Shown here: positions 37,388 through 46,468 of the stretch, one piece after another
Numbering within the stretch: position 1 is the stretch's first letter
Layout: each line of letters begins with the position of its first letter
Assembly: GCF_000308475.2 (NCBI RefSeq)
Contig: NZ_BAFT02000110.1
Coordinates: 372,001 to 436,000 of the forward strand
DNA from: Nocardia brasiliensis NBRC 14402
GTDB taxonomy: Bacteria > Actinomycetota > Actinomycetes > Mycobacteriales > Mycobacteriaceae
Direction: 5' to 3'
DNA length: 64,000 nt
Made by a program: the position numbers and the translations under genes
Notes under the pieces: model-generated
Database searches by the model: none
Seen by the model: the letters and a program-made list of their open reading frames with translations, nothing else
Told to the model about the DNA's origin: nothing

Positions 37388-37431
37388 TATGGTTTTCTGT
37401 TGAGCGGTCTGCTACGTGACGGGAGTTGGGG

Positions 37432-38001
37432 ATGGCGCAGGACGAACCGACGGTGACGACGCCGCAGGCGATGATCGCGGTCGCGCTGCGACGCGAACGC
37501 GCCAGGGCCGGGTTGTCCCTCACCGAGGTCGCGAGCCGCGCCGGGGTCGCGAAGTCCACACTGTCGCAATTGGAATCGGGCACCGGCAACCCGAGCATCG
37601 AGACCCTCTGGGCACTGTGCGTCGCGCTGGACATGCCGTTTTCGCGCCTGCTCGATCCGCCGCGGCCGCGGGTCCAGGTGATCCGGGCGGGGGAGGGCCC
37701 GGTGCTGGCCGCCGAACGTTCCGACTATCGCGCCACGCTGCTGGCGGCCAGTCCGCCGGGTTCGCGCCGCGACCTGTTCCGGGTGACCGCCGAGCCGGGG
37801 CATGCGCGCAGCTCCGACCCGCATATGCCGGGCGTGGTCGAGCACGTCCTGCTCGCGGCCGGCCGCGCTCTGGTCGGCCTGTCCGACGAGCCCGTCGAAT
37901 TGCACCCTGGTGACTACACCTCGTATCCAGGCGATCTGCCGCACGTCTTCGAGGCGCTCGAGCCTGGCACCTGGGCCGTGCTGGTGAACGAATACCCGTG
38001 A
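37432..38001 (+). CDS. XRE regulator with cupin domain
   Basis: A 189-residue regulator. N-terminal XRE helix-turn-helix: LSLTEVASRAGVAKSTLSQL, ESGTGNPSIETLWALC. A cupin sensor fills the C-terminus, with PGVVEHVLLAAG and LHPGDYTSYPGDLPHVFEAL. Such proteins often control the amino acid exporter beside them; azlCD is divergent 44 bases away. GGGAG precedes the ATG at 37432. Confidence 0.9.
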   Translation: MAQDEPTVTTPQAMIAVALRRERARAGLSLTEVASRAGVAKSTLSQLESGTGNPSIETLWALCVALDMPFSRLLDPPRPRVQVIRAGEGPVLAAERSDYRATLLAASPPGSRRDLFRVTAEPGHARSSDPHMPGVVEHVLLAAGRALVGLSDEPVELHPGDYTSYPGDLPHVFEALEPGTWAVLVNEYP

Positions 38002-38032
38002 GCCACTGGCGGGTTCGCCGATTACGGGGCGG

Positions 38033-38737
38033 TCAGGCCGCGCCCTCGCCGAGGTACTGCAACCAGACCGGGTCGAGATCGGCCGTCGTGGACAGCAACC
38101 TCCAGTGCGGACCCTTCGGCGAGACGAGCGGCGAACGCAACGTCCACCCCAGTTCGCTCAGCAGTTTGTCGGCCTTGCGGTGATTGCACGGCGCGCAGCT
38201 GGCGACGCAATTCTCCCAGGAGTGTTCGCCGCCCCGGCTGCGCGGAATCACATGGTCGATGGTTTCGGCTTTGCTTCCGCAGTAACCGCAGCGATAGCGG
38301 TCGCGATGCATGAGGGCGGCGCGGGTCATCGGGACACGGGCCCGATACGGCACGTGGACATAACTGCGCAGGCGGATCACCGAGGGAATGGTCACGGCGG
38401 ATTCGGCGGAATGGACTACCGGACCTTCGGCGTCATGGTGGACGGTGTCGGCTTTGTCGCAGATGAGCAGGACGATCGCGCGGCGCGCGGACAGGGCGGT
38501 GAGCGGCTCGTAGGTGGCGTTCAGCAGCAGCACCCGGCGCTTCAACCAGCTCGGAGTCTCACTGGGCGGCGGTGCGCAGCGGTGCGCATGATCGGAATGA
38601 CCGTGATGCGCGCCCGGATAATGATCGGACAAGATATGCAGCGGAGTAGCCCCCGACCCACGATTGTGGACGTCGGCGGGCTGGAGTTGTCGGTGTGTCC
38701 GCGCCTCGTGTGACCTGGCGCTGTGCCGCTGCTTCAT
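38033..38737 (-). CDS. HNH endonuclease
   Basis: A 234-residue protein. The C-terminal domain is an HNH nuclease: RYRCGYCGSKAETIDHVIPR, SRGGEHSWENCVASC and NHRKADK, with two CxxC zinc pairs. The middle begins RRVLLLNATYEPL, typical of the Rv2469c-type HNH family found throughout mycobacteria. The His-rich N-terminal 50 residues are poorly conserved in character. TGAGG lies five bases before the ATG. Function in the cell is unknown. Confidence 0.88.
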   Translation of the reverse strand: MKQRHSARSHEARTHRQLQPADVHNRGSGATPLHILSDHYPGAHHGHSDHAHRCAPPPSETPSWLKRRVLLLNATYEPLTALSARRAIVLLICDKADTVHHDAEGPVVHSAESAVTIPSVIRLRSYVHVPYRARVPMTRAALMHRDRYRCGYCGSKAETIDHVIPRSRGGEHSWENCVASCAPCNHRKADKLLSELGWTLRSPLVSPKGPHWRLLSTTADLDPVWLQYLGEGAA

Positions 38738-39063
38738 CTGGACCTCAATTTCATGATTGGCAGGATCATGCTGTTAGCTCGGCAGAGATTGCCACTCAGT
38801 TGACCATGGAACGACGGCCATTGCACGGTGATTTTCAACAATGTCCGGTTAACTGTGGCTGAAGAGCCACCGCTCCGCGATTTTCCACCGCCGGAAACGG
38901 CCATGTGGGCGGGCTTCAAGGCCCAGTACGGAGCGCTCAGGCCGCACTTGCCGGCGCCGGTGCTCAGCTGAGGAGTTATCGGCTTCCGGGATGGGGGCAA
39001 GGTGACGGTGGGCTCGGGAGGCCGCACAATGGTTGTGGCGCATCCAGCGAATCGAGAGGGTCT
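38738..39063. other. Divergent promoter region between HNH and glbO
   Basis: About 325 bases. AT-richer around 38740-38860. No protein-like frame, no strong hairpin. It must hold the promoters of both genes. Confidence 0.4.
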
Positions 39064-39492
39064 ATGACTTCGGGCGAGCAGGCAGCAGCGGCAACGGCGG
39101 GCGAGCCGACGACGTCGTTCTACGAGGCGGTCGGCGGGGCGGAAACGTTCCGGCGGATCGTCGCCTCGTTCTACCGCGAGGTGGCGGCCGACGAGGTGCT
39201 CCGCCCGCTCTACCCCGAACAGGATCTCGGCCCCGCGGAACGCAGGCTGCGCATGTTCCTCGAGCAGTACTGGGGCGGTCCGCGCACCTACTCCGAGGAG
39301 CGGGGTCATCCGCGGCTGCGGATGCGGCACCATCCGTTCGTGATCGGGCCGATCGAGCGCGACGCGTGGCTGCGGTGCATGCGAATCGCCGTCGCCGAGA
39401 TCGAACCCGAGCTGCTCGACGACGAGCATCGTAAGGCCCTACTCGACTACCTGGAGATGGCGGCGAATTCGCTGATGAACGCACCCTGGTGA
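39064..39492 (+). CDS. glbO: Truncated haemoglobin, group II (trHbO)
   Basis: A 142-residue globin. FYEAVGGAETFRRIVASFYREV has the B-helix tyrosine; then VLRPLYPEQDLGPAERRL, a QYWGGP turn and LRMRHHPFVIG with the proximal histidine. DAWLRCM gives the G8 tryptophan characteristic of group II. Binds oxygen or detoxifies nitric oxide/peroxide. GAGAGGG precedes the ATG at 39064. Position matches Rv2470. Confidence 0.92.
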   Translation: MTSGEQAAAATAGEPTTSFYEAVGGAETFRRIVASFYREVAADEVLRPLYPEQDLGPAERRLRMFLEQYWGGPRTYSEERGHPRLRMRHHPFVIGPIERDAWLRCMRIAVAEIEPELLDDEHRKALLDYLEMAANSLMNAPW

Positions 39493-39637
39493 GGTCGTTT
39501 CGCGCGCCCACCCCTACGGCCCGAGGTAGTTCCCGTCCTGGCCGGAGTGTTCGCGCGCTCGCTGGCAATTTGCCCGAAGTCGAGATTGCTGCTCCGCCTA
39601 AGGGTTTTTACCGTAGATCTTTGGCACTATTGGCTGT

Positions 39638-41239
39638 GTGACTGATACACCAGCCGGGCCGGCGACGGTGGATCGCACCACCCAACCATGGTGGCGGTCG
39701 GCCGTGTTCTACCAGGTATATCCCCGTTCCTTCGCGGATTCCGACGGCGACGGCGTCGGTGATCTCGGCGGGATCCGGGACAAGCTCGGCTATCTGGAAC
39801 TGCTGGGCGTCGACGCGCTGTGGGTGTGCCCCGTGATGCGGTCACCGATGGCCGACGGTGGCTACGACGTCGCCGATCCGCGCGATATCGATCCGATGTT
39901 CGGCGGCTTGGCCGCGATGGACGAGCTGATCGCCGAGGCGCACTACCGCCAGATCAAGATCACGATGGACCTGGTGCCGAACCACACCAGCAGCGAGCAT
40001 CCGTGGTTCCACGCGGCGCTCGAGGCGGGGCCGGGCAGTCCTGAGCGGGCCCGCTATATCTTCCGCGACGGCCGCGGGCCTAATGGTGACGAACCGCCGA
40101 ACAACTGGCCGAGCATCTTCGGCGGGCCGGCCTGGACCAGGGTTCGCGAGTCCGACGGCAGGCCCGGCCAGTGGTACCTGCACATCTTCGCGTCCGAGCA
40201 ACCCGACCTGAACTGGGAAAACCCCGAGGTGGCCGCCGATTTCGAGAAGACGCTGCGCTTCTGGCTGGACCGCGGCGTCGACGGCTTCCGGCTCGACGTG
40301 GCGCACGGGATGGCCAAGCCGGAAGGCCTGCCGGATATGGCGAAGGTCACCTCCGCGCTGCTCGTCAACGATGACGACGATCTGCGTTTCAACAATCCGG
40401 CGGTGCACGAGATCCACCGCCGTATTCGCAAGGTGCTCGACGAATACCCCGAAGCGGTGTCCATCGGCGAGGTGTGGGTCAACGACAACGTCCGGTTCGG
40501 GGAATACGTCCGCGCCGACGAACTGCACTTGGCGTTCAACTTCCGGCTGGCCGAGACCACGTTCGACGCGGACAGCGTGCGCGACGCGATCGACAATTCG
40601 CTCGCCGCGGTCGCTCCGGTGGCGGCCGTGCCCACCTGGACGCTGTCCAATCACGACATCAAACGTGAGGTCACCCGGTACGGCGGCGGCCCCGAAGGGG
40701 TGGCACGGGCCCGCGCGATGATCATGCTCGAACTCGCCCTGCCCGGAGCCGTATTCATCTACAACGGTGCGGAACTCGGCCTGCCGAACGTGGACGATCT
40801 GCCGGACGAAGTGCTCCAGGATCCGGCGTGGGAGCGGTCCGGGCACACCGAACGCGGTCGCGACGGTTGCCGGGTGCCGATTCCGTGGGAGGGCAACACG
40901 CCGCCGTTCGGATTCACCACCGGCACACCGTGGTTGCCGATGCCGGTCGGCTGGGCGGACCAGACGGTCGAGGCGCAGTTGGAAGAACTCGGTTCCACCC
41001 TGTCGCTGTATCGGATGGCCATCGACCTGCGCAGCATGCGGCCGGAGTTCGCGGGGGACCGGATCGAGTGGTACGGCAGCCCGCCCGGCTGTCTCGCCTT
41101 CCGCCGCCCGGGTGGACTGGTCTGTGTGCTGAACGCCTCGAACACGCCGACCCAATTGCCGCCCGGCGACGTGCTGCTGGCCAGCATCCCGCTCGACGGC
41201 GGTCACCTTCCGCCGAACGCCGCGGCCTGGCTGGTCTAG
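39638..41239 (+). CDS. aglA: Alpha-glucosidase (GH13)
   Basis: A 533-residue glycoside hydrolase family 13 enzyme with N-terminal WWRSAVFYQVYPRSFADSDG. Conserved regions: MDLVPNHTSSEHPWF; GVDGFRLDVAHG with the nucleophile Asp; SIGEVWVND with the acid/base Glu; LSNHDIKRE with the third Asp. It should split terminal alpha-1,4 or alpha-1,6 glucose from short oligosaccharides. No signal peptide, so cytoplasmic. Position matches Rv2471 (aglA). Its stop overlaps the convergent marR gene by four bases. Confidence 0.93.
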   Translation: MTDTPAGPATVDRTTQPWWRSAVFYQVYPRSFADSDGDGVGDLGGIRDKLGYLELLGVDALWVCPVMRSPMADGGYDVADPRDIDPMFGGLAAMDELIAEAHYRQIKITMDLVPNHTSSEHPWFHAALEAGPGSPERARYIFRDGRGPNGDEPPNNWPSIFGGPAWTRVRESDGRPGQWYLHIFASEQPDLNWENPEVAADFEKTLRFWLDRGVDGFRLDVAHGMAKPEGLPDMAKVTSALLVNDDDDLRFNNPAVHEIHRRIRKVLDEYPEAVSIGEVWVNDNVRFGEYVRADELHLAFNFRLAETTFDADSVRDAIDNSLAAVAPVAAVPTWTLSNHDIKREVTRYGGGPEGVARARAMIMLELALPGAVFIYNGAELGLPNVDDLPDEVLQDPAWERSGHTERGRDGCRVPIPWEGNTPPFGFTTGTPWLPMPVGWADQTVEAQLEELGSTLSLYRMAIDLRSMRPEFAGDRIEWYGSPPGCLAFRRPGGLVCVLNASNTPTQLPPGDVLLASIPLDGGHLPPNAAAWLV

Positions 41240-41691
41240 CGATTCGTCGCGTCGCCCGCGCGCAGGGAATGGATCATGCTCTGCAAGATCCGGAACGCGC
41301 CTGACTGCTCGGTGTCGCTCAGCCCGGCCAGCATTCTGAGTTCGACGGAACGGACCGCGGCGGACGCCTGCTCGAGGCTTCGCCGTCCACGGGGGGTGAG
41401 CCGTGTGGGCAGCACCTTGCCGACGGGCGCCGCCGCGGGCCTGGTCACGTAGCCGTCGCGTTCCAGAGCTTGGAGCAGCACGTTCATCGTCTGCCGGGTG
41501 ACGAACGCGCCCCGTGCGAGTTCGGAGTTCGACAGGCCCGGTCGTTGCGCCAGCAGCTCGAGGCAGGAGTAGTGGGTCACGCTCATTCCGAGTGGGCGCA
41601 GCACCTCCTCCATCGCCGTGCGGAGCGCACTCGATGCCTCTTTCAACAGGTAGCCCAGTGACGTCTGCAGGTCGACCCCGTCTTGACTCAT
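41236..41691 (-). CDS. MarR family transcriptional regulator
   Basis: A 151-residue winged-helix regulator. Helices LGYLLKEASSALRTAMEEVL and GMSVTHYSCLELLAQ lead to the recognition helix ELARGAFVTRQTMNVLLQAL and the wing GYVTRPAA...LPTRLTPRGR. It is divergent from a VOC protein gene; two perfect palindromes lie between, so it probably represses both. Confidence 0.92.
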   Translation of the reverse strand: MSQDGVDLQTSLGYLLKEASSALRTAMEEVLRPLGMSVTHYSCLELLAQRPGLSNSELARGAFVTRQTMNVLLQALERDGYVTRPAAAPVGKVLPTRLTPRGRRSLEQASAAVRSVELRMLAGLSDTEQSGAFRILQSMIHSLRAGDATNR

Positions 41692-41735
41692 GTCAGTATT
41701 CTGACATAGGTTGAGTCGTGTCAGAAGACTGACAC
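41691..41735. promoter_or_regulatory. Two MarR operator candidates
   Basis: TGTCAG-TATT-CTGACA (41691-41706) and GTGTCAG-AAGA-CTGACAC (41718-41735) are perfect inverted repeats of the same half-site, 28 bases centre to centre. The first overlaps the marR start codon; the second ends 19 bases before the VOC start. The pair is a textbook layout for autorepression and divergent control. Confidence 0.8.
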
Positions 41736-41754
41736 ACAACGAAGGAGCATCATC

Positions 41755-42123
41755 ATGCCCGTCACCGGCCCCGACTTCATCTCGCTCCAAGCGCGCGACC
41801 TCGCGGCGTCGCAGGCGTTTTACGAGCAGTACCTCGGCCTCGTCCGCTCCGCGGCCGGACCGCCGCACGCGGTCGTCTTCGAGACGAAGCCGATCGCGTT
41901 CGCACTCCGCGACCTCGTTCCCGGCACCGATCTCGCCTCCGTGGCGCAGCCCGGCATCGGGGCCGCGATCTGGTTGCACGCCACGGATGTCCAAGCGATC
42001 CACGATGCGCTCGTCGCCGACGGGCATACGATTGTCGCCGCACCGATCGACGGGCCGTTCGGCCGGACCTTCACCTTCGCCGATCCCGACGGTTATCAGG
42101 TCACCCTGCACGACCGGGCTTGA
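41755..42123 (+). CDS. VOC/glyoxalase family protein
   Basis: A 122-residue protein with the paired beta-alpha-beta units of the vicinal oxygen chelate fold: FISLQARDLAASQAFYEQYLG and then IWLHATDVQAIHDALVADG and FTFADPDGYQVTLHD. It may be a metal-dependent enzyme or a drug-binding protein; the metal ligands are not complete (Gln12, Glu near 44, His72 region). GAAGGAG precedes the ATG. Probably regulated by the divergent MarR. Confidence 0.88.
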   Translation: MPVTGPDFISLQARDLAASQAFYEQYLGLVRSAAGPPHAVVFETKPIAFALRDLVPGTDLASVAQPGIGAAIWLHATDVQAIHDALVADGHTIVAAPIDGPFGRTFTFADPDGYQVTLHDRA

Positions 42124-42530
42124 TGGTCGCGATCGAGTATGCACAGCCGAGTGGGAATGCAAATGCAATTGCAAAATCACTGGGTAACAATGGATTTGTT
42201 GGAATTCCAAACGCGTCCATCTACGGTCCAATGAACTCTGTGGACGGTGCGCGATAATAAATGAACCTGCAGGTAGGGCCCTCGTTTGGACCGAGTTGTA
42301 CATGAATTGTGTTCGGCGGGGGCATCTTCGGGTCAATAGGGCTGGATACGGTCGGTCGAACCGTGAAAGAATTGGCGCTGCCTTCGACTGACGTATTCGT
42401 GAACCACAGCGTGGAGTCCGTGACGCAGGAAGATCGCTTCGCTCGACCGGTGCATCGTGGCCCGCCGCGTACCGCGGTCGGCCGCGATCCCGCCGCCCGC
42501 AGAACTCCTTGCCGGACTTGAGGAGTGCTC
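42124..42530. other. AT-richer left edge of the island, with palindromes
   Basis: No gene seen. The part 42140-42300 is clearly AT-richer than its surroundings. It has TGCAATTGCA (42164-42173), TTGGAATTCCAA (42199-42210) and the half-site TTTGGAC (42285-42291). The last 60 bases (CCCGCAGAACTCC, TTGAGGAGT) resemble the region just before the second island gene at 47594. Confidence 0.5.
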
Positions 42531-42632
42531 GTGACCATCGACGGTCTGCTATCCACGAACGTCGGCGCGACGGCCGGACGGCGGTGCGCCGCATCGCCCG
42601 AAGCCCTGGATCATCGGCATCGCGACCGGTGA
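42531..42632 (+). CDS. Leader ORF 1 (33 codons) coupled to the HTH-kinase gene
   Basis: GTG at 42531, with TTGAGGAGT (42518-42526) five bases upstream, opens 33 codons (MTIDGLLSTN...ALDHRHRDR). The stop TGA (42630-42632) overlaps the GTG of the kinase gene as GTGA. The kinase gene itself has no ribosome-binding site, so its translation probably depends on ribosomes finishing this leader. A matching leader precedes the other large island gene (47594-47689). The peptide is basic at its end; no known function. Confidence 0.6.
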   Translation: MTIDGLLSTNVGATAGRRCAASPEALDHRHRDR

Positions 42633-45600
42633 ACACGGCGACGTCCACCGCAGTCCGGGAAGCCCTCGATGCCCTCGAGCTCGAAGCGGAAACCCCCGAG
42701 GAGTTCTTGGCGATCCTGCGCGCCGCACATACCGCATCCGGCCTGACCCCCGGCCAGCTCAGCTCCTACGCCGGCATCTCCCGCAGCACCGTCTACAACT
42801 GGCTGCGACCCGGCTACACCGCGCTGCCCCGCAACCGCGTCCAAGTCGAGGCGATCTTCCGCTACTGCAAACTCACCCCCGACCAGCTCGTCCACGTACT
42901 GGCGCTGTGGGAGCGACTCGACGCGGCACGTGCCAAGCCCACCCCGCCTGCGCCGAAGAAGGTGAAAGTCCAAGTCGCGCAGGAGGGTGGCGAGGTGGGC
43001 TCAGGGACGGTGACGATGGACTGTGCGTCGGCGTTGCCGAGTTCGGTCAGTTCCGCGCCGTCGCAGCCGGGGCGCGGGTCGGCAAGTCCGGTTGTGACGC
43101 GGGCGAGTGTGGTGTCGGAGCTGCTGAGTTCTACACCGGATGTTGTCGGTCCCGTGTCGGCACAGCTGGGACGTGGGCGGGAGCCGACAGGTCCGTTCGC
43201 GACGTCGGGGAGCCCTGTGCAGGTGTCGCCGAATCCTGTTCAGGCGCTGGCCGACCCTGTGCAAGAAGCGGCGAGTCTGATCGCGGTGCCGCCGAAACCT
43301 TCTCAGCTGCCGCCGAATTCTTCGCACGTTCCGCCTGTCGGTGCATTCGCGTGGCCGGGCCGTGTCCAGGTACCGCCGGACCAGGTGCCGGCGAGCCCTG
43401 CGCCCTTGTCGACGCCTTCGGGTCGTGGGCAGGGTTCGACCGGTTCGGTGGCGATGTCGGCAGGCCCTCTGCAGGTGTCGCCGACTGTTGCACAGGTACC
43501 GGTGTGTCCCGATTCGGTCCCACCGAGTGCCGTGCAAATGCCGACAAGTCAGGTTGCGGCGCCGTCGGATTCTGCACAGCTGCCGCCGATCGATGCGCCC
43601 GGACCGCCGGGTTCGGTGTCGCCGCAGAGTCCGCAGCTGTCGCCGGGTTTCCGGCCAGTGGCGGCGGTTCCTGTGCAGGTTTCGGGTGGTGCTGTGCACA
43701 ATTCGGCGGATCCCGTTCCGGCACCGGCGAGTTCTGTGCAGGTCGGGCCAGGTCGAGGGCGAGCGTTGGTCACTCCGGTGCCAACGGGTTCTGCGTCTGC
43801 GTCGATGAGTTCTGTGCAGGTGTCGGCGGAGCCTGGCCCTTCGGTGACGCGTCCGACGTGGACTGGCGCCGCGTCCACAGTGAAACAGCCTGCGCTCGAT
43901 CACGCGCACGAATTGGTCGCCGACCGCAGTGCGGCATCGGGCGCGGGGGCGGAGCCTGGTGCAAAAGTTGGTTCGGTTCGCGAGGATTCGCGGTGTGCGC
44001 GCCGATCGTGGCAGGTCAGCTCGGTTCTGACGGTGCTCGGGTCGGCCGCGCTGATCATCGTGGTGCTGCACGCGCTCGCCGGCCCGGATCGGACGCTGGC
44101 CGGGCCGGTGACCGTGGCATATCTGGTGGCACTACTGTGCGCGCTGGTCATGGTGGGGCTGGGTGCCGTCGAGCGGAACCGCCGCACGGCATATCACCGG
44201 CTGGCGAATGCGCCTGCGGCAGTGGCGATGGTGGGTGTGGCGGTGGCGGCGATCGCGACGGTCGTCCCGCATGCCGGTGACTCCGTGGCGGCCGGAACGG
44301 TCGCCGGGACTGTGGGTCTGGTGTGGACCGGCTGGTGGCTCGCGTCGTTGAGCATGCGCGGAGTGCGTCTCCTGCTCACCGACGTGCCGATGGAATGCAC
44401 GGTCTGCGTGGTGATGGGCACCGCCGCAGGAGGGTGGGTCGGTATCTCCGGTTACCCGGTGTCGGGGGCGGTACTGGCTGGCATCCTGACCACGGCCGCC
44501 CTGGTCCACCTGTTCGGCAACGCCGCCGCCGCGCTGGTGGAACCGCCGCACGGAGACGAGACCGGTGCGCCGACAACGCCACGCGAATCCGCAACGCGCG
44601 GCGCAGGTGCCGGGGAACCGTCGTTGACCGCGAGGGATTTGATCGACATCTCGACCCCGCCGCTGCCGAGATTGCCTCGGCGCAGGCCGCAGGCGCGCAA
44701 CATGCACGAGCTGCTGGTCGGCATCACGTCGGCACCGAAACCCGGTTCGGTGCAGGCGGATTCCGTCGGGTTCGGCCCGGAGCCGGAGCGTCGCCCGGTG
44801 CCCGCCTACGAGATCATCGACCGGATCAACAACGAGCGGAGACAAGCTGCCAAAGGCGGCGGCGAGCAGCCTTTCGCGGCTCGCCCGCGGTCGCTCGGGC
44901 GGCGCACCGGGGCACGGTTCGGGCGCTATCGCCTGCGGTCGCTCGTGGGCAAGGGCGGGATGGGTGAGGTCTACGAGGCTTTCGACACTGTCCAGGGCAG
45001 GCGGGTCGCGGTCAAACTCCTGTCGGAGGCGGTGGCACTGGATCCGGCCTACCAGGCCAACTTTCGCAGGCAGACCGCGCTCGCCGCACAGCTCGCCGCG
45101 CCGTACATCGTCCCGATCCACGACTGGGGCGTGATCAACGGTGTGCTGTTCGCCGCGACGCGTTTGATCGACGGCACCGACCTGCACACCGTGCTGCGGC
45201 GCGGTCCGGTCACCGCGGAACAGGCCGTGTCCGTCATCGAGCAGATAGCCGCCGCATTGGACGCCGCGCACGCGGTCGGGCTGGTCCACGCCGATGTGAA
45301 ACCGGCCAATATCCTGCTCACCCCTGGCGGTGCCGCCTACCTCAGCGATTTCGGAATCGCCCACCCGGCCGCCGATTCCGGGCCCGGAGCCAACGTCGAG
45401 GCCTGCGCCTATCGAGCACCGGAGCGTTTCACGGCCACCTCCGTCACCGCGGGTTCCGATATCTACGCGCTCACCGGAGTGCTCTTCGAAGCACTCACCG
45501 GTCTACCCCCATTTCCCGCCGCGACCACAGGCGAGGTGATCCACCGCCAACTGACCGACCCGCCGCCGCGCCCCAGCACACTGCGGCCGACGGTCCCACC

Positions 45601-46468
45601 CGCCATGGACGCCGTAATCCGTCGAGGCATGGCAAAGGTTGCCGCCGAACGCTTTCCGACCGCCACCGCACTGGCCCGCGCCGCCCGCGCGGCCCTCGGT
45701 GCAACTCCGAGACCGCAGACCACGCCGCCTGTTCTGCTGCCCCAGCCCGCACCGATGCCACAGTCTGTGCCACCCGCGGTGTCCGGAGCACCACTACCGT
45801 CTGCGCTGTCGGTGGGATCCGGAGCGTCGCCGGGATCTGCATCGTGGATGGGGTCGGGAGTTCCGCCGCGGTCTGCGCTGTCGGTCGGGCCCGGAGCGTC
45901 GCCGGGATCTGCATCGTGGATGGTGTCCGGAGCGTCGCCGCCGTCTGCACCGCAGGCGGGGCCCCAATCACCGATGCGACCTGGCACGCGGACGCGGTCA
46001 GCATTTCTGCCCGAGATCGCCCCTGCGACAAGGGTCACGCTGCCGCCGCAGCCTGGGGTGCCGACGCAACTTGCTTCGCGGGTGCGGTCTGTTCAGCAGG
46101 TGGGGCCCGGCTGGCCGGCGCCGTCCGGTTCGCCGGCGGGGCCTGCGCTTCCGCCGGAGATCGCCCCTGCGCTGAAGGTCATGCTGCCGCCGCAACCCCC
46201 GCCCTCGACGTGGTCGCCGTTTGCGACGCCTGCATTCTCGGCGCCCCCCGCACCGTGGACACATCGTGCATTGCCGACGCGAATTGCAGTGGCGCCGCGG
46301 CCCACACCGCTGCCGCGACCTGCCCCGCTACCTCAGCGCGCGTTGCCGCCGCAGCCTCCGCCGTGGCCACAGCCGACACCGCGGTCGAGTTCCGCCCGAG
46401 GGGCGAGGGTCATGTTGCTACCACAGCCTGCACCCTCGGCGGGGGCCTGGATTTGCGACGGTGCCTGA
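42629..46468 (+). CDS. HTH - membrane - Ser/Thr kinase protein
   Basis: A 1279-residue protein. Residues 8-100 are helical with a helix-turn-helix (GLTPGQLSSYAGISRSTVYN, then LPRNRVQVEAIFRYCKLTPD). Residues 130-450 are low complexity, rich in Pro, Ser, Val and Gln. About six hydrophobic helices lie at 463-630. A Hanks-type kinase fills 766-1025: GKGGMGE (774-780), Lys796, LVHADVKPANILL, DFG at 907-909, APER. The catalytic loop reads HAD (887-889) and not HRD, but keeps the Asp, so activity is possible. A proline-rich tail with 24-residue repeats ends the protein. The GTG start is fixed by overlap with the leader ORF. An HTH fused to a membrane kinase is unusual; target and ligand are unknown. 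Confidence 0.85.
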   Translation: MNTATSTAVREALDALELEAETPEEFLAILRAAHTASGLTPGQLSSYAGISRSTVYNWLRPGYTALPRNRVQVEAIFRYCKLTPDQLVHVLALWERLDAARAKPTPPAPKKVKVQVAQEGGEVGSGTVTMDCASALPSSVSSAPSQPGRGSASPVVTRASVVSELLSSTPDVVGPVSAQLGRGREPTGPFATSGSPVQVSPNPVQALADPVQEAASLIAVPPKPSQLPPNSSHVPPVGAFAWPGRVQVPPDQVPASPAPLSTPSGRGQGSTGSVAMSAGPLQVSPTVAQVPVCPDSVPPSAVQMPTSQVAAPSDSAQLPPIDAPGPPGSVSPQSPQLSPGFRPVAAVPVQVSGGAVHNSADPVPAPASSVQVGPGRGRALVTPVPTGSASASMSSVQVSAEPGPSVTRPTWTGAASTVKQPALDHAHELVADRSAASGAGAEPGAKVGSVREDSRCARRSWQVSSVLTVLGSAALIIVVLHALAGPDRTLAGPVTVAYLVALLCALVMVGLGAVERNRRTAYHRLANAPAAVAMVGVAVAAIATVVPHAGDSVAAGTVAGTVGLVWTGWWLASLSMRGVRLLLTDVPMECTVCVVMGTAAGGWVGISGYPVSGAVLAGILTTAALVHLFGNAAAALVEPPHGDETGAPTTPRESATRGAGAGEPSLTARDLIDISTPPLPRLPRRRPQARNMHELLVGITSAPKPGSVQADSVGFGPEPERRPVPAYEIIDRINNERRQAAKGGGEQPFAARPRSLGRRTGARFGRYRLRSLVGKGGMGEVYEAFDTVQGRRVAVKLLSEAVALDPAYQANFRRQTALAAQLAAPYIVPIHDWGVINGVLFAATRLIDGTDLHTVLRRGPVTAEQAVSVIEQIAAALDAAHAVGLVHADVKPANILLTPGGAAYLSDFGIAHPAADSGPGANVEACAYRAPERFTATSVTAGSDIYALTGVLFEALTGLPPFPAATTGEVIHRQLTDPPPRPSTLRPTVPPAMDAVIRRGMAKVAAERFPTATALARAARAALGATPRPQTTPPVLLPQPAPMPQSVPPAVSGAPLPSALSVGSGASPGSASWMGSGVPPRSALSVGPGASPGSASWMVSGASPPSAPQAGPQSPMRPGTRTRSAFLPEIAPATRVTLPPQPGVPTQLASRVRSVQQVGPGWPAPSGSPAGPALPPEIAPALKVMLPPQPPPSTWSPFATPAFSAPPAPWTHRALPTRIAVAPRPTPLPRPAPLPQRALPPQPPPWPQPTPRSSSARGARVMLLPQPAPSAGAWICDGA
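45799..45942. repeat. Two 72-bp in-frame repeats in the kinase tail
   Basis: Units 45799-45870 and 45871-45942 encode 24-residue repeats beginning SALSVGSGASPGSASWM and SALSVGPGASPGSASWM. They are the clearest of several degenerate repeats in this Pro/Ser-rich tail. Confidence 0.8.

Noticed and set aside
42518..42632. Riboswitch or amino acid attenuator leader
   Set aside because: The leader has no run of a single amino acid codon and I see no terminator/antiterminator pair; overlap coupling explains the layout.
42907..44280. A plus-strand frame of 457 codons overlapping the HTH-kinase gene
   Set aside because: Its product is rich in Cys, Gly and Arg with no motif, and arises from the Pro/Ser/Val linker codons read out of frame.
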